Source: CAYSFE01 sp964430225 (lineage in GTDB: Bacteria > Patescibacteriota > Dojkabacteria > GCA-016699595 > JBAXKR01). From it: a DNA stretch of 43,322 nt. The stretch's first letter is position 1; each line of letters starts with the position of its first letter. The notes under the pieces were generated by a model. It worked only from the letters and a program-made list of their open reading frames with translations, was not told the DNA's origin and made no database searches. Location of the stretch: contig CAYSFE010000007.1 in the NCBI GenBank assembly GCA_964430225.1, forward strand, positions 1 to 43,322, given 5' to 3'. Made by a program: the position numbers and the translations under genes. Shown here piece after piece: positions 1-8,129 of the stretch.

Positions 1-1
1 G

Positions 2-1456
2 ACAAAAGACAAGATATATTCTCTTTGCTATCCTCAAAATATAACGGCTTTATCTTTAGCATACAAGATAGCTGAGGTAGAACCAAAAGCAGGCCATATT
101 GTGTTTAAAGAAGGGGATAATTCAGGAGGAGTATTCACTGAAAAGTCAGAAGATAACCTATCAGAGATAGGGTGGGAAGCTAAAATACCACTAGAGAGAT
201 CAATAGCTCAAGTAGTGTCATATATTAACGATGTATATACTAAAAAGGTGGTTATTCATGAAGAAAAAGTTGTAGATAGTAGCAAAAAGAAGTTCATAGA
301 TAATGTATCGAAATTAGGTAGAAGTAGAAGTAGAGATTCTAAAATACATTTAAGCGATGAGAAATTAAGAACAAAACTATCTTCTTCTAAAGAAGTAAAT
401 TTTGATAGGAACAGTAATTCATACAAGGTAAAGCATTTCTTAAAGACCCTTACACTTTCAAAGCTAATAAACTATCTAATCATAATAGTACTTTGTTTCA
501 TTTTGTATTTTGGAATACTTTCTCCAGTACTACGAAATGCAAAAGCAATATATGAGCTAAACAATATTTCAAAACTTGAAACTTTTAATGATAGTGATAT
601 TTCTAAAGCGAAAATATCAGTGTCAGGAATATTAACAGATGTGAATAACTTTAAAGGGGTATTTGATCTTTTCTACCTTAAAGATCTATATACAAATTTA
701 AACAATAGCTTTTCAATAGATAATGAATTCCTAAACTTTATATCCACTAATGAGTCAGAAATATCTAAGCTTGAATCTTTCTTTGTTGGAAGAAAAACTA
801 TTAAAGATTTTAAACTTTTAAAAGTAGATATTGACAGATTAAATACTCAAAAGGAACTAACAAAGAAAACTAATCTTGAACTTCTAGATAATATTAATAC
901 TTCTATTGTAACTAAAATAGAAAACACAAAGATAAAACCTGTTTCAAGCTATTTATCTTTCCTCTCAACAAATCATGCATTTGACCAGAATAAGAATATA
1001 CTTTTAATAGGTCAAAAGGATGGGGTGGTTAAGTATTTTAATATATATGCTTTTAGAGATGATCAATTAGTTTTAGTTACATCTTCTGAGAAAGTATCTC
1101 TAGATCTATTAACTCCAGAGATAAAAGCTAGTGTGTTAAATATATCAAAGAATAAATTAACTACTGAAGTTAAGACAACAGAGAAGAACAAGATAAAAGC
1201 AGGTATGTCTACAATATCAAAGGTAAGTATAGACGAGGTTGAAGTATTTGATATAGGAAGAATATACTCTTTAATAGGGAGTGGAACAGTAGCATACAAG
1301 GAGAAAGATGTAGATTCCGTAGATATGGAAACTTTACTTAAGACAGATCAATCACAGGAAATATTTTCTACGATTATGAATGATTATCTTAAGCGAGATG
1401 TTGAACTCTCCAAACTAGGCTCATATCTTGGTCTTCTAGAGAGTGTAAATAACTAA
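2..1456 (+). CDS. Epimerase C-terminal segment fused to a membrane-anchored domain (5'-truncated)
   Basis: The frame is open to the window edge, so the true start lies upstream; the GTG at 101 is internal. The first ~80 residues, including IGWEAKIPLE followed by a helix ending SYINDVY, resemble the C-terminal end of extended short-chain dehydrogenases (NAD-dependent sugar-nucleotide epimerases/dehydratases), where 'LGW.P..sLeeGl..t..y' is usual. A charged linker follows, then one hydrophobic segment (nt about 460-530, YLIIIVLCFILYFGIL) and about 310 residues predicted outside the membrane. The helical stretch just after the membrane segment loosely recalls the region before DUF4012 domains in CPR proteins, but I cannot confirm that. 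The stop is followed by the greA promoter. The fusion is inferred from an unbroken frame; function of the outer domain is unknown. Confidence 0.7.
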   Translation, partial: TKDKIYSLCYPQNITALSLAYKIAEVEPKAGHIVFKEGDNSGGVFTEKSEDNLSEIGWEAKIPLERSIAQVVSYINDVYTKKVVIHEEKVVDSSKKKFIDNVSKLGRSRSRDSKIHLSDEKLRTKLSSSKEVNFDRNSNSYKVKHFLKTLTLSKLINYLIIIVLCFILYFGILSPVLRNAKAIYELNNISKLETFNDSDISKAKISVSGILTDVNNFKGVFDLFYLKDLYTNLNNSFSIDNEFLNFISTNESEISKLESFFVGRKTIKDFKLLKVDIDRLNTQKELTKKTNLELLDNINTSIVTKIENTKIKPVSSYLSFLSTNHAFDQNKNILLIGQKDGVVKYFNIYAFRDDQLVLVTSSEKVSLDLLTPEIKASVLNISKNKLTTEVKTTEKNKIKAGMSTISKVSIDEVEVFDIGRIYSLIGSGTVAYKEKDVDSVDMETLLKTDQSQEIFSTIMNDYLKRDVELSKLGSYLGLLESVNN

Positions 1457-1463
1457 AAAAATC

Positions 1464-1472
1464 TGGTATAAT
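1464..1472 (+). promoter_or_regulatory. Extended -10 promoter of greA
   Basis: TGG TATAAT is a perfect -10 box with the upstream TG of extended -10 promoters. No convincing -35 is seen. It lies in the gap before greA and predicts an mRNA start near 1479 with a leader of about 63 nt. Confidence 0.55.
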
Positions 1473-1541
1473 AACACACGTCAATATTTCTAATAATTAT
1501 ATACTCTCATAAAGAGCTGTTTACTTTTTATCCCATTAGAA

Positions 1542-2009
1542 ATGGACAAGAATAGATACATTACAACAAAACAAGGTCTAGATAATCTAATTATTGAACT
1601 AAAAGAACGTAAAGAATCTTTTAGAAAAACAATAGCAGATAAGATAGAAAAAGCTACGGCTTTAGGAGACTTATCTGAAAATGCTTCATATACTGCAGCT
1701 CTTGAAGAACAGCAAATGAATGAAGCTAAGATAGCTGAGCTAGAAGACTTGATAAAAAATGCAGTAGTAAAGAGACAGGCTAGAACCGATGCTAAAGTAG
1801 ATTTAGGAGATACAGTAACTTTAGAAGATCAAAGTGGTAAAAAAGTAGTATTTACCTTAGTTGGGGAGCAAGAAACTAGTCCTAAAGATAAGAAATACTC
1901 ATTAAGTTCTCCATTAGGAGCAGCTGTGTTTGAAAAGAAACTAAAATCAGAAGTAACAGTTAACTTACCAGCTGGTAAAAAGAAGTTTAAGTTAGTAAAA
2001 ATAAATTAA
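1542..2009 (+). CDS. greA: Transcription elongation factor GreA
   Basis: 155 aa, the usual GreA length. The N-terminal coiled coil carries GDLSENASY near residues 44-52, the acidic tip that enters the RNA polymerase secondary channel and stimulates cleavage of backtracked RNA. The C-terminal FKBP-like domain is present (LGDTVTLED; SSPLGAAVFEKK). The family consensus SPxGxALLGK is altered to SPLGAAVFEKK. No Shine-Dalgarno sequence precedes the ATG. It has its own extended -10 promoter and a 39-bp gap before the next gene. Function is well supported by family knowledge. Confidence 0.95.
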   Translation: MDKNRYITTKQGLDNLIIELKERKESFRKTIADKIEKATALGDLSENASYTAALEEQQMNEAKIAELEDLIKNAVVKRQARTDAKVDLGDTVTLEDQSGKKVVFTLVGEQETSPKDKKYSLSSPLGAAVFEKKLKSEVTVNLPAGKKKFKLVKIN

Positions 2010-2036
2010 ACTTGTCATACCTTGTAAACTTGGTAG

Positions 2037-2042
2037 TATAGT
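2037..2042 (+). promoter_or_regulatory. -10 box six bases upstream of the PrgI-like gene start
   Basis: TATAGT ends six bases before the ATG at 2049, so the predicted mRNA start coincides with the start codon. TTGTCA at 2012-2017 could be a -35 with a long 19-nt spacer. One of a set of identically spaced boxes in this window. Confidence 0.5.
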
Positions 2043-2048
2043 AACGGT

Positions 2049-3329
2049 ATGAAATCTCATCCAGTTCCACAAAACATAATGGATGTTGAGTTCAAATTGT
2101 TTGGTGAACTCACAATAAGGCAATTCGGATATGTTGCAGGAGGAGCACTTGTTGCTTTTGTTTGCTATGTTAGTTTCGCAGATATTCCCATAATCAGATG
2201 GCCACTTGTAGTATTCTTTGGAATACTTGGGATCATGCTTGCTGTATTTAAAGTTAACGATAGACCATTTGAAGTATGGTTAGCTAATTTCATATTTGCT
2301 TTATTCACATCTCAACGAAGAATTTGGAAAAAGAGTGCAAAGACACCTGAGATATTAAGATCAATGAGTGTAAACAGTGTAAGCAAGGGAAATTCAAATG
2401 TATCAATTAATAGAGCTCCATTGTCTAGTGTATATGTTCCTACAGAAGAAGTAGAAGAAAATATATCTAAGGAAGATAAAGAAGAAATGGATAGATTAAA
2501 TGAGATAGATAAGTTATGGGGTGGAAGTAGTAATAAGGTTGTTGAAAATGCTAAAACTACATTTAAAGAAGTGGTACAAAATATTCCTGTTACAGTTCCT
2601 ACTATAACTCCTAAAGAAGAAGTTATTCAAACTTTTTCAGAACCAGCAATTTCAATACCGAGTGATTTGGAAGTTAAAAAAATTGGAGAACATAAAGAAG
2701 AAAAGAAAATAGCTAGAATTGATTTAGATGATATATTACCGGATAAAGAATCAAGGGAGGATTTAATAGGTAAGATGGATGAAAAAAGCGGTGTTGACGA
2801 ACCATTGATTCAAGTTGATGAACCTTTCTTAAATACCCCTAAGCTTTCATCAATAATAGAGGAGAAGAAAGAAAGTGAAGATAAAGGTAAATATGTTGAT
2901 ACACTTAAGTCACAATTAGAAGAACAGAATAAAATAATAAACACATTAAGAGAGAAAGCATCTGAACCTAAAGAAGTTGTTGAAACTAAAAAGATTGTAT
3001 TACAAGAAAAACCTGAAATTAAAGATGAGGTAAAGAAACTTGAACCAATTAATGATGAGAAACCTATAGAGAAAGTAAATTATGTTTCTGGAAGTGTTAA
3101 AGATAAGAATGGAAAAGGATTATCAAATGTCACTATCATTATTAAAGATTCTAAATTTAGACCTGTAAGAGCTACAAGAACAAATAATTTAGGGGCTTTT
3201 AGTATTACTACATCACTTCCTAATGGAGATTATTCTCTAGAAGCTGTAAGATCAGGGATGAATTTTGATACTATTGATTTTACTTTAGATGGTACTGATT
3301 CAAAAGAGTTTGAATTAGTAAGTATATAA
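2049..3329 (+). CDS. PrgI-family membrane protein with a C-terminal carboxypeptidase-regulatory-like domain
   Basis: Residues 1-100 match the PrgI family (VPQNIMDVEFKLFGELT, two adjacent hydrophobic segments at about 27-65, then RPFEVWLANF), small membrane proteins coded beside VirB4 ATPases in type IV secretion systems of Gram-positive bacteria and CPR. Residues ~110-345 are low-complexity and rich in Glu/Lys with a short predicted coiled coil. Residues ~346-426 form a beta-rich module (SGSVKDKNGKGLSNVTI, TNNLGAFSI, NGDYSLEA) typical of carboxypeptidase regulatory-like (prealbumin-like) domains. The usual PrgI is only about 100-150 aa, so the long tail and extra domain are unusual. It precedes the VirB4 genes on the same strand, 15 bp away. 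Confidence 0.8.
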   Translation: MKSHPVPQNIMDVEFKLFGELTIRQFGYVAGGALVAFVCYVSFADIPIIRWPLVVFFGILGIMLAVFKVNDRPFEVWLANFIFALFTSQRRIWKKSAKTPEILRSMSVNSVSKGNSNVSINRAPLSSVYVPTEEVEENISKEDKEEMDRLNEIDKLWGGSSNKVVENAKTTFKEVVQNIPVTVPTITPKEEVIQTFSEPAISIPSDLEVKKIGEHKEEKKIARIDLDDILPDKESREDLIGKMDEKSGVDEPLIQVDEPFLNTPKLSSIIEEKKESEDKGKYVDTLKSQLEEQNKIINTLREKASEPKEVVETKKIVLQEKPEIKDEVKKLEPINDEKPIEKVNYVSGSVKDKNGKGLSNVTIIIKDSKFRPVRATRTNNLGAFSITTSLPNGDYSLEAVRSGMNFDTIDFTLDGTDSKEFELVSI

Positions 3330-3332
3330 AGA

Positions 3333-3338
3333 TATATT
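3333..3338 (+). promoter_or_regulatory. Possible internal -10 box six bases before the VirB4 N-domain gene
   Basis: TATATT ends exactly six bases before the ATG at 3345, matching the spacing at other starts here. The area is AT-rich and the gene may simply be read from the upstream promoter, so this is tentative. Confidence 0.3.
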
Positions 3339-3344
3339 AGATAT

Positions 3345-4037
3345 ATGGCATTATTAGGACCAAAAGAAAAAAGTACACAAGATCATCTAGATATTGAGGA
3401 TATAAAAGATGATTTAGCTATTTGTAAAAATGGACAAGTATCACTTGTACTTGAAACTACAGCCGTTAATTTTGACCTTTTATCAGAACGTGAGCAAGAA
3501 GCTAAAATATTAGCATTTGCTCAACTATTAAATTCCCTCAACTTCTATATGCAAATACTTGTTAGAACTGAGCGAACAGATGTTACAAGGTATATAGAAG
3601 CTCTAGTTACTCAAAGGAATAAACAAAGTAATACAGCATTACAAAGACAAATGGATATATACATTGAATTCATTAAGAATCTTACAGTGAATAACGAAGT
3701 ACTTGATAAGAGATTCTTTGTTGTTATCTCCTCAATGGCTAGTTCTGTAATAAAAACTAACCCTTTTAAACAGTTATTTGGAAAAGAAGAAAGAATAATA
3801 AATATAAATCCAATACTTGAGAGAGCAAAAGGTACACTTTATCCAAGACGTGATCATATTATTAAACAGCTTCAAAAGATGAATATATTTGCTAGACAAT
3901 TAACAACTGATGAGTTAATTAAGCTCTTCTATTCTAGTTACAATCCTGATACTCCAGGTCTTCAGAAGCTACAAATTAAAAGTTCAGAAATTATGGCCCC
4001 TATTATTCAACCTAGTTTAAAAACAACAAATGTTTGA
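3345..4037 (+). CDS. VirB4/TraC-type N-terminal domain protein (stand-alone)
   Basis: 230 aa with no Walker motifs. The run ICKNGQVSLVLETTAVNFDLLSE, then LNSLNFYMQILVRTE, then a long helix and RFFVVISS, is the pattern of the N-terminal domain of VirB4/TrbE/TraC ATPases. Those normally carry it on the same chain as the ATPase; here it is a separate gene that overlaps the ATPase gene by 8 bp (4030-4037), implying translational coupling. The product probably assembles with the ATPase at the cytoplasmic face of the PrgI membrane component. The family call is moderately sure; the split is seen directly. Confidence 0.75.
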   Translation: MALLGPKEKSTQDHLDIEDIKDDLAICKNGQVSLVLETTAVNFDLLSEREQEAKILAFAQLLNSLNFYMQILVRTERTDVTRYIEALVTQRNKQSNTALQRQMDIYIEFIKNLTVNNEVLDKRFFVVISSMASSVIKTNPFKQLFGKEERIININPILERAKGTLYPRRDHIIKQLQKMNIFARQLTTDELIKLFYSSYNPDTPGLQKLQIKSSEIMAPIIQPSLKTTNV

Positions 4038-6393
4038 CCCATTATCAATATTTAAAACTGAAAAAAAGGTAAAATCTAGTTCAGAAGATTCAGTGAGTTC
4101 AAAAAATATTTCAAAATCAGTAAAAGTAGAAGAAGTAGAGATAAAATCTGAAACTGATGCAATAAAGAAATTCTCAGAAGGTTTAGTAAATATTTCAGAT
4201 ATTATTGCTCCTGCTGCTATTGAAGTCGATTTCAATCATGTCTTAATTGGTACTAAATATTTTAGAACCCTTTTTGCAACCTCATATCCAAAGTTTGTAT
4301 CGGCAAACTGGTTATCACCTTTAATAAACTTTGAATATCCACTTGATATTAGTACCTTCTATTATCCTATTGATAGTGCTGCAATTCTTCAGAAACTTAG
4401 ACGTAAGATTGGAGAAATGGAAGCAACTATGAATATAGATTTAGAAGCTGGTAAAGTACTAGATCCATATGTGAAAGTAGCTTTGGAAGATGCTAAGGAT
4501 TTACAAGAACAGTTAGCAAAAGGAACTGAGAAGTTCTTTCACTTCTCAATGTATATTACAATTCGTTCAGACTCACTTAAACAATTAGAAAAGATAAGTA
4601 AGAATGTAGAAAGTTCCTTAGCAACTATTGGAGTAATAATAAAACCTGCAACTCTTCAACAAGAAGCGGGACTTCAAAGTACACTCCCTCTATGTCTTGA
4701 TAAGCTTTACTTAACAAGAAATATGGATACAACTTCTCTAGCTACTACATTCCCATTTGTAAGTACTAACTTAACAATGGAACAAGGTGTTCTATACGGT
4801 ATTAACAAGCATAATAAAAGTTTAGTCATATTTGATAGGTTTGCTTTAGAGAATGCAAACTGTGTCATATTTGCAACCTCTGGAGCTGGTAAATCTTACC
4901 TTGTTAAACTTGAAGCAATTAGAAGTTTAATGTTTGGTGTAGATGTCATTATCATAGATCCTGAAAAAGAATATCAAAAACTTTGTGACGCAATTGGTGG
5001 AGAATATATTAGTTTCACCCAAGATGGGGATAAGAAATTAAATCCATTTGAGCTATCTGGTTTCTACCAAGAAGGTGAAGATGAATTAAGATTAAAACTT
5101 TTATCCCTTAGTGGTCTTATCAAAGTAATGGTAGGAGGAACGCTATCCCCTTCAGAATCAGCAGTTCTTGATAGAGCTTTAATACTTACATATAAGGAAA
5201 AAGGAATTACTCCAGATCCTGCTACTCATACTAAAGAATCTCCTTTAATGGAAGATCTTTACAAGATATTCTTAGCAATGTCAGAACCTGAGGCTAAATC
5301 ATTAGCTCAAAGATTAGAGAGATATATTAAAGGATCTGCAGCAGGAATATTTGATAGAAAATCTACGGTATCTCTTAAAAATACATTTACTGTATTTAGT
5401 ATTAGAGATCTTCCAGATGAACTAAGACCAATAGCTATGTATATGATGCTTGATTTTATCTGGACTAAGATTAAGAAAGATAGAAGAAAAAGACTTTTAA
5501 TCATTGATGAAGCTTGGTGGATGATGCAGTATCCAGATGCAGCTAAGTTTGTCTACTCTATTGCAAAAAGAGCTCGTAAATATTTCTTAGGTCTTACTAC
5601 TATTACCCAAGATGTAGAAGACTTTCTTTCTAGCGACTATGGTAAGGCTGTTGTTTCTAACTCATCAATGCAAATTCTACTTAAACAATCTCCTGCGGCT
5701 GTAGATAAGATACAAAAAGCTTTTTACTTATCTGATGGAGAGAGAAACTTCCTACTTTCTGCTGGTGTTGGAGAAGGTCTATTCTTTGCAGGAGCTAATC
5801 ATGTAGGAATACAAGTAATAGCATCAAAGAATGAACATATGTTAATTACAACAAACCCAACCGAATTAAAAGCAGCTGAAGATGAACTCATAAGGCTAAA
5901 TACTTTAGACTTTAAGAAGAAAATGGTTTCAGCATCAGAAGTTGCAGATACTGTATTAAGTGCAGGTCAACAAGTAGGAGATCAAAGAGGATTAGCTGGT
6001 TCTCAGTTCATGACAAATGTAGCTAAGAATAACGAAGGAGTAGTTCCAGTAGTAGCTCAAAGCGAAGAATCAAAACAAGAAGATATATCTCAAATCACAA
6101 AAGAGGAAACTCAAGTTGTAAAACCACCAGAAACTCCTATTAAAATTGAGGAAGTAAATGATAATAATGTAATGCAAAACAATCCTATTGTGAGTTTGTT
6201 AGGTAAGAAAAGTTTTGGAATGAATAACGTAGTTGCAGATGAATATAAAGCTAACCTACCAAGTAGTAATGTACTTGAATCAGATAATGAAAACCTAAAC
6301 CCTACAAATGTATTTAATGAGGCAACTCCAAATATCCAGGCAACAAACAATATACCTAATGACACTCAAAAGGTGATGGATAAGGGAATATAG
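4030..6393 (+). CDS. virB4: VirB4-like type IV secretion ATPase
   Basis: 787 aa. Walker A is SGAGKSYL (about residues 284-291) after FDRFALENANCVIFAT, and Walker B is LLIIDEAWWMM (about 488-498). The VirB4 signature IIDPEKEYQKL follows Walker A, and TITQDVEDFL follows Walker B. Residues 1-45 are Ser/Lys/Glu-rich and the last ~140 residues are Gln/Asn-rich and probably disordered. ATPases of this family power protein or DNA export, or pilus biogenesis. Only PrgI and two VirB4-type genes are visible here; no VirB6, VirD4, relaxase or pilin gene is in the window, so DNA transfer is not indicated. Confidence 0.88.
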   Translation: MFDPLSIFKTEKKVKSSSEDSVSSKNISKSVKVEEVEIKSETDAIKKFSEGLVNISDIIAPAAIEVDFNHVLIGTKYFRTLFATSYPKFVSANWLSPLINFEYPLDISTFYYPIDSAAILQKLRRKIGEMEATMNIDLEAGKVLDPYVKVALEDAKDLQEQLAKGTEKFFHFSMYITIRSDSLKQLEKISKNVESSLATIGVIIKPATLQQEAGLQSTLPLCLDKLYLTRNMDTTSLATTFPFVSTNLTMEQGVLYGINKHNKSLVIFDRFALENANCVIFATSGAGKSYLVKLEAIRSLMFGVDVIIIDPEKEYQKLCDAIGGEYISFTQDGDKKLNPFELSGFYQEGEDELRLKLLSLSGLIKVMVGGTLSPSESAVLDRALILTYKEKGITPDPATHTKESPLMEDLYKIFLAMSEPEAKSLAQRLERYIKGSAAGIFDRKSTVSLKNTFTVFSIRDLPDELRPIAMYMMLDFIWTKIKKDRRKRLLIIDEAWWMMQYPDAAKFVYSIAKRARKYFLGLTTITQDVEDFLSSDYGKAVVSNSSMQILLKQSPAAVDKIQKAFYLSDGERNFLLSAGVGEGLFFAGANHVGIQVIASKNEHMLITTNPTELKAAEDELIRLNTLDFKKKMVSASEVADTVLSAGQQVGDQRGLAGSQFMTNVAKNNEGVVPVVAQSEESKQEDISQITKEETQVVKPPETPIKIEEVNDNNVMQNNPIVSLLGKKSFGMNNVVADEYKANLPSSNVLESDNENLNPTNVFNEATPNIQATNNIPNDTQKVMDKGI

Positions 6394-6395
6394 GG

Positions 6396-6401
6396 TATAA
6401 T
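6396..6401 (+). promoter_or_regulatory. -10 box six bases upstream of the flavin reductase start
   Basis: TATAAT (perfect consensus, preceded by GGG) with exactly six bases to the ATG at 6408. It overlaps the stop of the VirB4 gene. Predicts a leaderless mRNA for the reductase. Confidence 0.55.
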
Positions 6402-6407
6402 TACACC

Positions 6408-7100
6408 ATGGTAAAAGACTACACTGCAAAACTCACCAAAAAAGAATGGAAATCGGACTATACCCTCATTATGAACTTTGAGTCTGATGTTGATGTAGAA
6501 TTCTCAGCTGGTCAATTTATAAATGTCATCCTTCCATCCAAAGTTGCTCGTGCTTATTCAATATCTAGTTCAGAAAACAAGAAACGAAGTTTTGAGATAT
6601 TATTTGGATACTATCCTGGTGGGAAAGCATCAGAATATTTTAAAGCTCTAAATATTGGGGAAGAGATAAAGTTTAAGGCTCCATTTGGAAGATTTGTATT
6701 ACACGGAGATAATGTAGCTAATACAATATTTGTAGGAACTGGAACAGGTATAGCACCAATTAAGAGTATGATAGATACTTTGTTTGAGAATAACAAAAAG
6801 AACTCAAATGTTTTTGTATTCGAGGGAATGAGAGAATATAAAGATGCAGGATATGACAAAGAGTTTTTAAAGTATCAAGAGATGGGTTTTCTTAAGTATG
6901 AGTTATGGTGTTCTAGAGAGAAAGAAGAATATGTGGGTAATAAAGGAAGAGTAACTGAGGGACTAAATAAACTTGAAATAGATTACAAGAATACTTCTGT
7001 ATATATTTGTGGGAATAAAGAAGTAGTACTTTCTCTTAAAGAATACTTTGAGAAAAAAGGTGTGGATCCACTTAAAATATATTTTGAAAGATTTAACTAA
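6408..7100 (+). CDS. Ferredoxin-NADP+ reductase-family flavoprotein
   Basis: 230 aa, the bare two-domain FNR module. The FAD-binding barrel has RAYSISSS (about residues 47-54). The NAD(P) domain has GTGTGIAPI (about 109-117) and YICGNKEVV (about 197-205). A GGKAS turn typical of the FMN/FAD phosphate region is also present. No ferredoxin or iron-sulfur motif is on the chain, so it must pass electrons to or from a separate partner, which I do not see nearby. Its own -10 box suggests expression separate from the VirB4 genes. Partner and direction of electron flow are unknown. Confidence 0.85.
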   Translation: MVKDYTAKLTKKEWKSDYTLIMNFESDVDVEFSAGQFINVILPSKVARAYSISSSENKKRSFEILFGYYPGGKASEYFKALNIGEEIKFKAPFGRFVLHGDNVANTIFVGTGTGIAPIKSMIDTLFENNKKNSNVFVFEGMREYKDAGYDKEFLKYQEMGFLKYELWCSREKEEYVGNKGRVTEGLNKLEIDYKNTSVYICGNKEVVLSLKEYFEKKGVDPLKIYFERFN

Positions 7101-7101
7101 A

Positions 7102-8127
7102 ATGAAAATATTCGTAAAAGACATAAAAGTAGGAGAAATGATTACAGATACTGTTTTTTCAGTAACTGAATTTAGAGAGCATAAGGATAAGAACGGTAAC
7201 GTCTACTATAAAATATTCCTATCAGATAAAACAGGTTCAATTGGTGGAAACATTTGGGCAGATAAGATAGCTAATTGTGAAATTAGAGATCTAAAAGTAG
7301 GAGAAGTAGTAAAAGTAGATGCACAAGTAGATAGCTTTAAAGAAAAAGTTCAATTAAATATCTTAAAGCTTACTAAATTAAAAGAAGATGAAGTAGATAT
7401 GTCAGATTTACTTCAAATGAGTAGGTTTGATATAGATGAGCTTTGGGATAGACTAATGAATAACGTTAAAAAGATAGAAGATAAGGATATTAAGAAGTTA
7501 CTTCAAGATATTCTTAAGGATGAAAAGATATCAAAACAATATAGATCAATAACTGCAGGCATTGGAGTACACCACGATTTCATAGGTGGACTTCTAGAAC
7601 ATGTTGTAGAGATGATAGATATGGCTAACTCAATGAGGACTTGGTATAAAGAGGCAAATTTTGACATTGTAGTAGCTGGTATAGTACTTCATGACATAGG
7701 TAAGACAGAAGAGATAGTATCTGTAGGATCTACCTTTGAGAAGACTACAAAGGGTAAATTAATAGGGCATATTGTATTAGGTGTAGAACTAGTAACAAGA
7801 TTCTTACCTAAAGAATTTCCAGTTACTAAATGGACTCAATTAGAACATATAATCCTTTCTCATCATAGACTTTTAGAGTATGGTGCAGTAATAGTTCCTT
7901 CTACAATTGAAGCTATAATAGTAGCCTCTATTGATAATCTATCAGCTCAAACTAGAATATTCCAACAAGTGTTATCAAAACATACTTCAGATTCAGACTT
8001 TACTGAATATTCTAAGTATGCAAACACATCTATATATCTTCCAAACAGGGAGATGTTAGAGAAGATAAATTCATCATATTCTCTTAAAGAAGAGAAAGAT
8101 GATACTTTACAAAAAAGTCTTATATAA
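7102..8127 (+). CDS. OB-fold/HD-domain nuclease (YhaM-like 3'-5' exoribonuclease)
   Basis: I take the ATG at 7102 (MKIFVKDI), one base after the reductase stop; an upstream start at 7048 would overlap that gene by 53 bp. 341 aa. Residues 1-95 form an OB-fold nucleic-acid-binding domain (YYKIFLSDKTGSIGGNIW). Residues ~150-300 are an HD domain: HHDFIGGLLEHV, then LHDIGKTEE with the metal-binding HD pair at about 197-198, then GHIVLG and LSHHRLLEYG. This order matches YhaM/CBF1-type 3'-5' exoribonucleases. Substrate is inferred from the family. Confidence 0.85.
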   Translation: MKIFVKDIKVGEMITDTVFSVTEFREHKDKNGNVYYKIFLSDKTGSIGGNIWADKIANCEIRDLKVGEVVKVDAQVDSFKEKVQLNILKLTKLKEDEVDMSDLLQMSRFDIDELWDRLMNNVKKIEDKDIKKLLQDILKDEKISKQYRSITAGIGVHHDFIGGLLEHVVEMIDMANSMRTWYKEANFDIVVAGIVLHDIGKTEEIVSVGSTFEKTTKGKLIGHIVLGVELVTRFLPKEFPVTKWTQLEHIILSHHRLLEYGAVIVPSTIEAIIVASIDNLSAQTRIFQQVLSKHTSDSDFTEYSKYANTSIYLPNREMLEKINSSYSLKEEKDDTLQKSLI

Positions 8128-8129
8128 GT

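Noticed and set aside
2049..6393. Integrated conjugative element
   Set aside because: PrgI and VirB4 are present but there is no relaxase, coupling protein, integrase or attachment repeat, and flanking genes are housekeeping.
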